DNA of 41,228 bases from JBIOJM01 sp044450785 (GTDB lineage Bacteria; Planctomycetota; Planctomycetia; Isosphaerales; Isosphaeraceae), in contig JBIOJM010000049.1 in the NCBI GenBank assembly GCA_044450785.1, positions 1 to 41,228 on the forward strand, in the 5' to 3' direction. Both the position numbers and the translations under genes were made by a program. Under the pieces are notes generated by a model, which was not told the DNA's origin, did no database searches, and saw only the letters and a program-made list of their open reading frames with translations. Positions 1-7,226 of this stretch are shown in pieces (the stretch's first letter is position 1; each line of letters opens with the position of its first letter).

Positions 1-15
1 CGTCATGAAACACCT

Positions 16-684
16 CTATGCGTGCTTGGAATTGATCTTGTCCGAGGCGGACCGAATCCGCTTGACCCGTCTGTCAACGGCAAACACCGACACTCCTAAT
101 TTCCGCGCGATCTCGGGGTATGTGTCACCTTTCATCAGCAATGTGAGGATGGTCTCCAGCATCGGGTCGTTCAGGAGGAAGACGAGCGCTTCACGATCGT
201 CCTTGGCGACGCTCAAGTCGACCGGCGAGGGCTCGCCGGTGTCAAGATCGTCGAGGGCACCCTCGCACTGATGGAACCCTCGACCCGATGCCGGGCGGCC
301 TCCCGTCGTTGCGTCTTCCTGGTCTTCACGGCCAGGCCGGGAAACCCCCGGTCCGCCATGTCTGATCGCGGCGTCATGTCGGCGCCTAACGAGGATCCGT
401 CGCTTCAAGGCGGAATGGATGATCTTCAATAAGTGGTCGGCGGTTCTCACCGAGCCGAGCTTGCCGGCCCTGGCGTCCTCACAGAGCTCGGACTCGGCGT
501 CGTTGATCGCGTCATCCTCGCCGTAGACAGACGTGCTGACGCGGTGGCGGCGGAAGAGCCGCTTCGCCATGCCGGCCATCACCCTGGCGAGGCGACCCTG
601 AAGCTCGCCGATCAGGTTGGCCTCACCCGCGGCGAACCGCCGGATCAAAGCGGCGTCTTCTTCGCTCGAAGTTTCGTTCCTCAT
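16..684 (-). CDS. ECF-type RNA polymerase sigma factor (planctomycete ECF family)
   Basis: A 222-residue protein read as an alternative sigma factor of the Sigma70_ECF type common in planctomycetes. The N-terminal third (about residues 8-110) is an Arg-rich helical segment resembling region 2. It contains DDAINDAESELCED, the position where ECF proteins carry a conserved acidic core-binding helix. A variable Gly/Arg-rich linker (about 110-165) follows. The last 50 residues hold a region-4 helix-turn-helix, with ILTLLMKGDTYPEIARKLG leading into a basic recognition helix (FAVDRRVKRIRS). The stop codon is at 16-18, so the gene is complete. No Shine-Dalgarno is seen before the ATG. No anti-sigma gene lies beside it in the window, so its signal and regulon cannot be read here. 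The family call is good; the exact ECF group is not determined. Confidence 0.75.
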   Translation of the reverse strand: MRNETSSEEDAALIRRFAAGEANLIGELQGRLARVMAGMAKRLFRRHRVSTSVYGEDDAINDAESELCEDARAGKLGSVRTADHLLKIIHSALKRRILVRRRHDAAIRHGGPGVSRPGREDQEDATTGGRPASGRGFHQCEGALDDLDTGEPSPVDLSVAKDDREALVFLLNDPMLETILTLLMKGDTYPEIARKLGVSVFAVDRRVKRIRSASDKINSKHA

Positions 685-1362
685 CTGTTTTGTCCAAGTC
701 GTTCAACGGCAGCCGGTCAGTCCGGACCCTCGGCCGTCAGTTCACTGAGTGATGCCGGGATGATTTGATGGAAGCGCCAAACGGAGCCGTGGGCTCAATC
801 GGCAATCTAGGTGAGTGCACCCAGGCCGAAGTCTGGAATATGAACCATTTGTCGAAATGTTAGAACGGGCCCAGCCCAGCGCTGGGGCGGGTGCGTTGGT
901 CCACGATTGTATACAATCGGGACGATGATGGAGCCTTGCTCCGCAGCGCGGAATCGTGCGGAGCGGCCGGCGATCCCTCGCTCCTCCCGGACGGGTGCGC
1001 GCGGTGATGAGCGCACTCCGACCGGCCGAAAAAGTCCCGGTGAGTTGATGAGTGCTTGAGGCGACTCCGTTCCAGGATGCAGAGCCTTGTTGGCAGCCGA
1101 GGTGAGTCCGTCCGTGCTCTTCGGAATCGGCGACAAGGGCCGCGAGCAGAGTGGATGATCGCGAATCAGGTCTATTTAACGATCAGCGCCGATCAGCTTG
1201 GTCAAGTTCCGTTCGAATTGCAAGTGAATTCCTTCGGAGTTCCCAGAGGACGAAGGATGGAGGATGAAGAAGGGCCCAAACGCACTCGTCTTCCGCTGAG
1301 ATTCCGGTCGATTCAGGAATTTTGCCCAGAGCACCCAAGTTTCGAAACACGCTTTCACGGCT
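685..1362. other. 678-bp intergenic stretch without a recognisable gene
   Basis: Between the sigma factor and the O-antigen-ligase-like gene. Open frames exist on both strands but their translations show no recognisable domain or convincing start signal. The stretch contains a perfect 16-bp palindrome (904-919). It also holds a short purine-rich repeat-like segment around 1250-1275 (GAAGGATGGAGGATGAAGAA). Such GGATGAAG-type runs are often dispersed in planctomycete intergenic DNA (recollection, not checked). Confidence 0.5.
904..919. promoter_or_regulatory. Perfect 16-bp palindrome, candidate operator
   Basis: CGATTGTATACAATCG is a perfect inverted repeat with no spacer, in GC-rich intergenic DNA. 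The AT-rich core TTGTATACAA resembles the operators of GntR-type and similar dimeric repressors. It lies 220 bp upstream of the start of the minus-strand sigma-factor gene. Function is inferred only from symmetry and base composition. Confidence 0.4.
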
Positions 1363-3837
1363 TCAGGGTGCGGCCTGGATTGGCATCTTGGCCGCGTTCT
1401 CGGTCCACCTGGGGATCAGGGCTTCGAGCCGGATACGGACGGTTTTGGGCAGCTTCTTGTCCTGATGCGGCGTGATCCGGTCGAGCCGCAGCGCTTCCGC
1501 GGCTTCCGTGACCGCGTCCTTGTACATGGAGATCTCGGCGCTGGCGTCGGCAAGCCGGGCGTGGAGGTCGGCGTTGGTTGGATGGAGGAGCGCGGCAGTG
1601 CGCGTCGCCTCGACGATGTTGCCGCGCAACTTCAGGGCCTCGAGGGGGTCAAGCCGCGGGCCGACCAAGCTCAGCAGATGGAGGATCACTCGGGCGCGGT
1701 CGGCGTGCAGCGCCCATGAGCCCGGATTGCGTGGAGCGCTCGCGGCCTTCTGGTAGAGGATCGGGACCTTCCTCCACTCCTGGTCTTCGACCTTGGAGCC
1801 ATGCTCTCGCCAGACCATCCCATAAAACGCCGCCAACTGCAGCCAAGGGCGCGCGTTGTACCGATCCTCCTCAATGGCGGTCAGATAGGCCTGCTGGGCG
1901 CGTTCGAAGTCGGGGGGGTGACGGTTGATTGACGCCTCGGCCGCGGCGATGGCGGCTTCGGACCGCCAGAACGGCCCGACCTTACCGACGAACGTGCCCA
2001 GAAGCGCCGCCCACCCGAGCGCCAGGACAAAGGCAGGCATGCGGCTTTCGTACTCGCGGAGCCTGCCGCACGAGAGGTCGTCACGCAGATTCAATCCCAG
2101 CGCCAGCATCGACCACAGACAGAGAGCGACGGTGGGGATGCCGATTCCTCCCGCTGCGAACAGGTTGATCACGACGGCCACGAGTGCCGCGCCCAGTGCC
2201 GCGGCGGGGATCGGCAGCCGGCGCCAGAGCGGCGCGCCGAGCAAGACCGCGGCCAGCCAGCTCGCTCCCAGGATCAGCCAGCGGTTGAACAGGTCGCCCT
2301 CGAAGGGATTCAATCGCCCGAGGATGACCACAAGTGCCCAACCGGCTCCCGCCGAGGCGATCAGCCAGCCCAGCCGGCGCGGGGGCACGTCGTGTTCCTC
2401 GTCGTCGTCATGCGGGTTCGGCCCGCGCGGCGGCGCAGGCTGCCGCCTTGCATCTCCGCGCGACCGCGTCGCGCCGGCCGGGTCGTCGCTCGCGGCTGCG
2501 CGCGAAGAACGGCCGAGCAGGATCCAGATCGCCGGGGCCAGAGCGGCCACCAGGGCGAGCAGGGCCCATGCGCCGCCCGTGGCCCAGACCTCGAGAAACA
2601 GGTTATGCGGATCGAGGATCTCCTCGCTGGACTGCGGAAGTTTATGCATCAGATAGGGAGCCGCGAAGTTGCCCGGCCCGACCCCCCACCAGAAGGTCGG
2701 CGCGCTCAAGGCACCCATCACGGTGGGCTTCCCGCCGGTGATCACGCCCCATGCACCTTGCCAGTATTCCCAGCGATAGCGGGCCGACATCGCCGACTGG
2801 GTGAGCACTTGACGATCGAGCCGGCCCGTGGCCAGCCCGGCGATCACCAGCGCGGCGACGACGCAAAGACCCTCCAGTCCCATGGCCAGGAGCATGCGCG
2901 CCGGCACTTGCCGGCGCGCCCGCCAGGCCAGAAGGGCGATCCCGACGATCAACCCCAGATAGGCGCTGCGGCTCTTTGTCAGGATCAGGCAGACCAGCAG
3001 GACGAGGAGGAGCGGGGCCGCCATCCCCAGCACGGTCCATCGCGATCCCGGTTCGTCGCGCCGCACCCGGTTGTGAACCCACACGGCCAGCGCGAGCACC
3101 AGGGGGCCGACGATGAAGCCCGCGAGCGAATTGGCCAGAGCAAAGGTCGACCAGGGCTCGTTCGAGGACATCAGACGGTTCTTCAGCATCAATTCACCGC
3201 GCGTACCCGGCTCGATGTTGAGCTTTTCAAGCATTTGCCGCGGGTGAAGCTGGAATTCCGCCTGGATCAGCGGCAGTTCAACCTTCGCCTGGTAGAGACC
3301 ATACGTCGAGACGGCAACCGCGGTCGCCACGAGCGCGCCGGCCAAGGCCGACGACTCACCTCGAGTCCGAGGCAGGTTGCGCATCAGGACGTAGGCAATG
3401 CCCAGCGCAACCCATTCCCAGGCCAGGTTGATCGCCGGACGGCGATCGACCGCATGCGATGCGCTGATCGCGACCAAGAGAATGAGCGCGACGACCGACG
3501 CATCGATCCACGACCAACGGAATCGAAAGCGGCCGGCGATGAGCGATGCGGCGAGGCCCAAGCCGGCGACGACCAGCAGCACGAGTACCCAGGTCAAACC
3601 CGCGCCGGCCCCTTGATTCAGGTCGGGCTCGCTGGGCCAGAACGCCCGCGCCGTCACCAGGGCCGCCGTCAGGCCGAGAGCAACTCGGCGGATCCGCTCC
3701 CTGAGCTGGGAAGCCGCCCGGCCCGCGTCCTCGTCGTCTCGGTCAGCCGGGCCGCGGGCCGGCGCCTGTCCCGAGCCCGGCCGGGGGGTTGGCCTCGGTC
3801 TCGGAGGTACCGAGGATTTCGCGCCGCGTCTGGCCAT
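1363..3837 (-). CDS. O-antigen ligase/Wzy-like membrane protein with C-terminal TPR-like region
   Basis: 824 residues from the ATG at 3837, chosen because GGAGCGAGG lies just upstream; the frame stays open to 3933. After a Pro/Arg-rich cytoplasmic N-terminus come about a dozen hydrophobic segments. The order fits Wzy_C proteins: LTKSRSAYLGL in a central helix, then a large periplasmic loop with FWWGVGPGNF and the DPHNLFLEVWATGG signature of O-antigen ligases and polymerases. A charged His/Asp-rich loop separates a second set of membrane helices. The last ~180 residues are soluble and contain TPR-like helical pairs (ARPWLQLAAFYG, NADLHARLADASAE). The family transfers or polymerises lipid-linked glycans at the periplasmic face. 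It overlaps the end of the upstream phosphoglycosyltransferase gene by 95 bp, so the two are probably co-expressed in envelope polysaccharide synthesis. The substrate is unknown. Confidence 0.8.
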   Translation of the reverse strand: MARRGAKSSVPPRPRPTPRPGSGQAPARGPADRDDEDAGRAASQLRERIRRVALGLTAALVTARAFWPSEPDLNQGAGAGLTWVLVLLVVAGLGLAASLIAGRFRFRWSWIDASVVALILLVAISASHAVDRRPAINLAWEWVALGIAYVLMRNLPRTRGESSALAGALVATAVAVSTYGLYQAKVELPLIQAEFQLHPRQMLEKLNIEPGTRGELMLKNRLMSSNEPWSTFALANSLAGFIVGPLVLALAVWVHNRVRRDEPGSRWTVLGMAAPLLLVLLVCLILTKSRSAYLGLIVGIALLAWRARRQVPARMLLAMGLEGLCVVAALVIAGLATGRLDRQVLTQSAMSARYRWEYWQGAWGVITGGKPTVMGALSAPTFWWGVGPGNFAAPYLMHKLPQSSEEILDPHNLFLEVWATGGAWALLALVAALAPAIWILLGRSSRAAASDDPAGATRSRGDARRQPAPPRGPNPHDDDEEHDVPPRRLGWLIASAGAGWALVVILGRLNPFEGDLFNRWLILGASWLAAVLLGAPLWRRLPIPAAALGAALVAVVINLFAAGGIGIPTVALCLWSMLALGLNLRDDLSCGRLREYESRMPAFVLALGWAALLGTFVGKVGPFWRSEAAIAAAEASINRHPPDFERAQQAYLTAIEEDRYNARPWLQLAAFYGMVWREHGSKVEDQEWRKVPILYQKAASAPRNPGSWALHADRARVILHLLSLVGPRLDPLEALKLRGNIVEATRTAALLHPTNADLHARLADASAEISMYKDAVTEAAEALRLDRITPHQDKKLPKTVRIRLEALIPRWTENAAKMPIQAAP

Positions 3838-4954
3838 TTCCTCGCTCCGTACGGCTCGCCGAGAGTTCCAGAATGGCCACAACACCCAGCAAGCAACAGG
3901 TCTGTGCCAGGACGATGGACGCGCCCGCTCCATCGAGCCGGTGCAGGAGCAACGCGCCCAGACCCCCCGCCAAGGTCACCAGATCAATCGTCCAGACCGC
4001 CTGGGGCGGCGTCAAGCCGCGCGCTACCAGGCGGTGGGAGAAATGCCTGCGATCGCCGACGAACGGGCTGCGACCCTCGCGCAATCGGATGAGCACGACC
4101 GACGTCATGTCATAAAGGGGCACGGCCATGACCAAGAGCGGCGCGAGCACTCCGTACCGTGAGAACGTGCTGCCCGCTTCATCACGCGTGAACGTTCCGA
4201 CCACCGTCAAGGCCCCGAGCAAGAAACCGATGAAGTTGCTCCCCGCGTCCCCCATGAACAGCCGCGCCGGCGCGAGATTGTGCACCAGAAACCCCGCCAA
4301 GGCGCCCACGACAACCAGGAGCACCGCCGGCGCGAACAGGCTGCCGACGGCGACCTCCGCTCCACAGAACAAGAGCGCGGCGATCAGTCCGACGCTGGCC
4401 GCCAGCCCATCCATGTTGTCCAGCATATTGAAGGAGTTGGTCAATCCCACGACCCACAGCACGGTGACCGCCCCCCCCAGGAAGGGATGCGTGAACGGCC
4501 CGAAAAGCGTGACGCGGACCCCGCTCGCGGCCAGCAGGCCGGCGCAGGCGAGCTGCACTCCCAGCCGGATCCGCCAGTCGAGACTCCGGAGATCGTCGAC
4601 GAGCCCCATTGCCATGATCACGCTGGCCAGCACGAGGATCCGGACGAGCACTTCAGCCCTGAGGGCGACGCCGCCGGCGTGGCGCGCCAGCGGCTCCGGC
4701 AAGCCGGCTCGACCCAGGGCGGAAAACGCCAGCAAGCCGATCCCCAAGATGGTCACCGTCGTCAGCCAGATCGCCACGCCTCCGCCCAGTGGCGTCGGCG
4801 CGCGGTGCCCCTTGTGACCCCCCGGTCGATCGACAAAGCCCCATCGCGGTGCGTAACCCCGCGCGAGATAACCAAGACCGGCACTCAAAACAAAGGCCAG
4901 GGCGACCACGCCCAGGGCCATCCCGACCAGAACGGCCGCGTCATTCGAATCCAT
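3743..4954 (-). CDS. MraY/WecA-family undecaprenyl-phosphate glycosyl-1-phosphate transferase
   Basis: 403 residues with about 10-11 membrane segments. Motifs are those of polyprenyl-phosphate phosphoglycosyltransferases: LVDDL (Asp120-Asp121), NSFNMLDNMDGLAA (173-186), FMGDAGSNFIGFLLG (233-247) and the basic loop DRRHFSHRL (301-309). These bind Mg2+, the UDP-sugar and the lipid phosphate. WecA/TagO-like enzymes load a HexNAc-1-phosphate onto undecaprenyl phosphate as the first step of O-antigen, teichoic-acid or exopolysaccharide synthesis. The length and the HFSHR variant fit WecA/TagO better than MraY. The tail after about residue 375 is hydrophilic and overlaps the next gene, an O-antigen-ligase-like protein, which supports a role in a lipid-linked polysaccharide pathway. 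A good sigma70-like promoter lies directly upstream, and the leader appears very short and has no Shine-Dalgarno. The exact sugar substrate is not known. Confidence 0.88.
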   Translation of the reverse strand: MDSNDAAVLVGMALGVVALAFVLSAGLGYLARGYAPRWGFVDRPGGHKGHRAPTPLGGGVAIWLTTVTILGIGLLAFSALGRAGLPEPLARHAGGVALRAEVLVRILVLASVIMAMGLVDDLRSLDWRIRLGVQLACAGLLAASGVRVTLFGPFTHPFLGGAVTVLWVVGLTNSFNMLDNMDGLAASVGLIAALLFCGAEVAVGSLFAPAVLLVVVGALAGFLVHNLAPARLFMGDAGSNFIGFLLGALTVVGTFTRDEAGSTFSRYGVLAPLLVMAVPLYDMTSVVLIRLREGRSPFVGDRRHFSHRLVARGLTPPQAVWTIDLVTLAGGLGALLLHRLDGAGASIVLAQTCCLLGVVAILELSASRTERGNGQTRREILGTSETEANPPAGLGTGAGPRPG

Positions 4955-4971
4955 CGTCTGGTCGATTCTCG

Positions 4972-4999
4972 ATTAAATATTACAATCCGATAATGTCAA
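4972..4999 (-). promoter_or_regulatory. Candidate sigma70-type promoter for the WecA-like gene
   Basis: On the minus strand TTGACA (4999-4994, perfect -35) is followed by 16 nt and TTTAAT (4977-4972, 5 of 6 matches to TATAAT). It sits in a short AT-rich patch between convincing genes. A start site about 7 nt downstream of the -10 would leave only about 10 nt before the ATG at 4954. That fits the missing Shine-Dalgarno. Confidence 0.6.
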
Positions 5000-5014
5000 T
5001 ATGACGAGCCGGCA

Positions 5015-5272
5015 TTACTGATTTGGCGGTCCCTTGGTCCGGCGCGGCTCGGGATACCACCAGCCGATCGTCACGCAGGCGAAGAAAAGCGCGATCACCA
5101 GGCTGAAGACCAAGGCGATCGTGATCCATTCAAGGGGGCGATCGGGGGGCCATTGGGCGCTCGAGCCTCCGCGGACGACCACCAAGATGAGAAAGGGCCC
5201 GCCGAAGGAGACGAGGGTCATCGCGCCCAAGAGCACGTAGGGCAGGTGGGGGAGGCGGGCTTTGGCACTCAT
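5015..5272 (-). CDS. Small two-helix membrane protein of unknown function, coupled to proS
   Basis: 85 residues, starting at the ATG at 5272 (MSAKARLPHLPYVLLG). This ATG overlaps the proS stop codon as ATGA, and AGGAG lies 4-8 nt upstream inside proS. The frame stays open further upstream, but that would overlap proS heavily. Two hydrophobic helices are visible: about residues 11-33 (YVLLGAMTLVSFGGPFLILVV) and 48-70 (WITIALVFSLVIALFFACVTIGWW). The short tail is charged. No known domain is recognised. The 4-base overlap and the embedded ribosome-binding site indicate translational coupling with prolyl-tRNA synthetase, but nothing suggests a functional link to aminoacylation. Confidence 0.7.
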   Translation of the reverse strand: MSAKARLPHLPYVLLGAMTLVSFGGPFLILVVVRGGSSAQWPPDRPLEWITIALVFSLVIALFFACVTIGWWYPEPRRTKGPPNQ

Positions 5273-7044
5273 GATCTCCTCGCCGCCGCGCGGGCCTGGC
5301 GGCGCTCGTGGCAATCGGCGTCGTGGCGCTCGCGAGCCAGGGCGATCTCGGCGAGGATCGCTTCGGCGGCCGAGGCCGCCGGGATATGCCTGGCCTCGGC
5401 CTGGCCCCGCCACTTGATCTCGATCGTGCCGTCCTTCAGTCCGCGCTCACCCACCACCACGCGCAGCGGGACCCCGATCAGGTCGGCGTCCTTGAACTTG
5501 AACCCGGGCCGCTGATCGCGGTCGTCGGTCAAGACGTCGATCCCCGCAGCCGCCAGCGACTGCGCGAGCGCCAGCGCGTGGTCGAGCACCGCCGTGTTCT
5601 GGACCTGGAGCGGAATGACCAGCACCTGATAAGGGGCCAGCGAGAGCGGCCAGATGATGCCATTGCCGTCATGGCCGGCCTCGACGGCCCCGGCGAGGAT
5701 CCGGTTGATCCCGATTCCGTAACAGCCCATGATGATGAGGACCTCATTTCCCTTGTCGTCGAGGTAGGTCGCCCCCATCGCCTTGGAATACTTGGTCCCG
5801 AGCTTGAAGACGTGGCCGACCTCCAGGCCGGCCTTGATCGCGAGCGCGGCGCCGCAACGCGGGCACGGATCGCCGGCATCGGCGTTTCGCACGTCGTGCA
5901 CCCGCTCCAGCGGAAAGTCGCGCCCGGGAACGACCCCCGTGAGGTGGACGTCCACGGCGTTGCCTCCCACCACGACCGTCGTCATCGCGGTGATCGCGCG
6001 ATCGATCACGAGCGGGACCTTGATCGCGATCGGGCCCAGGAAGCCCATGGGCGCGCCCGTGGCCTTTTCGATCGCTGCCGGGTCGGCCGGGACGAGGGTC
6101 GTCGCGCCGATGACCCGGCGGAGCTTGGCCTCGTTCAACTCGTGGTCGCCCCGCACGAGCGCGCCAACTGCCTTGCCGTCAGTCAGGTAGACCAGCAACT
6201 TCGCCGAGGTCGACTCCTCAGTTCCGAGGAACTCGCAGACCTCCCGGATCGTCCGCTTGCCGGGCGTCGACACCGCCTGGTAAGGGGGGGCCGCGGCGGC
6301 CGGCCGCGGGGCCGGTTCGCCTGGCGACCCGATCTCGGCACGCTCCTGGTTGGCGGCGTAGCCGCAACCGGCGCACTGGATGACCTTGTCCTCACCCGTG
6401 GAGCAGGGGACCATGAACTCGTGGGATGAGTCGCCGCCGATCGGCCCGCTCTCCGCCTCGACGATCACGTACGGCAGCCCGCAACGATCGAAGATGCGGC
6501 AGTACGCTTCGTACATCGCGTCGTAGCTCTGGTTGAGCTGAGCGAGGTCGGCGTCGATGCTATACGCGTCCTTCATGATGAACTCGCGAGTTCGAACGAT
6601 TCCGAACCGGGGTCGCGGCTCATCGCGAAACTTGGTCTGGATCTGATAAAGGGTGATCGGCAACTGCTTGTACGAGCGAATGAGGTCGCGGACCAGATCG
6701 GTGATCACTTCCTCGTGGGTCGGCCCCAGCGCCATCTGATGATTGCCGCTGATCGACAGCTTCATCAGCAAGTCGCCGTATGCCTCGTATCGCCCCGATT
6801 CCTTCCAGAGCTCGACCGGCTGAAGCGCGGGCATGAGCAGCTCGATCGCCCCCGCGGCGTCCATCTCCTGGCGAACGATCTCAACCACCTTCCGCAGCAC
6901 CAAGAGGCCCAGGGGCATGTAGGTGTAGGCCCCCGCGCCAAGCTGGCGGATCATTCCCGCGCGCAACAACAACACGTGACTGGGCGCCACGGCGTCGGCC
7001 GGTGTCTCCTTCAACGTCGGAATCAGGGCTTGCGACCACCGCAC
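5269..7044 (-). CDS. proS: Prolyl-tRNA synthetase, bacterial type with YbaK-like editing insertion
   Basis: Charges tRNA-Pro with proline in the cytoplasm. I chose the GTG at 7044, giving the typical N-terminus (M)RWSQALIPTLKE, because AGGAGG lies 9 nt upstream; the frame stays open to 7095. This gives 591 residues, close to the usual bacterial ProRS length of about 570. Class II motifs are present in order: motif 1 near GAGAYTYMPLG, motif 2 RDEPRPRFGIVRTREF followed by MKDAYS, and motif 3 GCYGIGINRILAGAVE. Between motifs 2 and 3 lies the INS/YbaK-like domain that hydrolyses mischarged Ala-tRNA-Pro. It is flanked by two Cys pairs, CAGC and CPRC. The C-terminus is an anticodon-binding domain (DDRDQRPGFKFKDADLIG, PLRVVVGERG). 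It is followed by a coupled small membrane protein gene. Confidence 0.96.
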   Translation of the reverse strand: MRWSQALIPTLKETPADAVAPSHVLLLRAGMIRQLGAGAYTYMPLGLLVLRKVVEIVRQEMDAAGAIELLMPALQPVELWKESGRYEAYGDLLMKLSISGNHQMALGPTHEEVITDLVRDLIRSYKQLPITLYQIQTKFRDEPRPRFGIVRTREFIMKDAYSIDADLAQLNQSYDAMYEAYCRIFDRCGLPYVIVEAESGPIGGDSSHEFMVPCSTGEDKVIQCAGCGYAANQERAEIGSPGEPAPRPAAAAPPYQAVSTPGKRTIREVCEFLGTEESTSAKLLVYLTDGKAVGALVRGDHELNEAKLRRVIGATTLVPADPAAIEKATGAPMGFLGPIAIKVPLVIDRAITAMTTVVVGGNAVDVHLTGVVPGRDFPLERVHDVRNADAGDPCPRCGAALAIKAGLEVGHVFKLGTKYSKAMGATYLDDKGNEVLIIMGCYGIGINRILAGAVEAGHDGNGIIWPLSLAPYQVLVIPLQVQNTAVLDHALALAQSLAAAGIDVLTDDRDQRPGFKFKDADLIGVPLRVVVGERGLKDGTIEIKWRGQAEARHIPAASAAEAILAEIALARERHDADCHERRQARAAARRS

Positions 7045-7226
7045 GAGATCAGACCTCCTGGACTTGGCTGAAACCTGGCACCGCGGCCGAACCACGCTCC
7101 CAATCGGGTCGCGCCTCGACAGGTCAGATTTCTAATCTATCACATCCGAGGCGCAAGGCGGAGTGTCAAGGAGGGAACCACTTGCATCTCGATCGTCGGG
7201 ACGCTCTACGCGGTCCTGCTCGGTAC

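Noticed and set aside
685..1362. Open frames on both strands of the first intergenic region
   Set aside because: They have no recognisable domain, no Shine-Dalgarno and mixed composition. I list the region as intergenic.
3743..3933. The 95-bp overlap as a sign of a sequencing frameshift
   Set aside because: Both proteins look complete at the overlap: the WecA-like protein ends in a hydrophilic tail and the ligase starts at a good Shine-Dalgarno. A true overlap is more likely.
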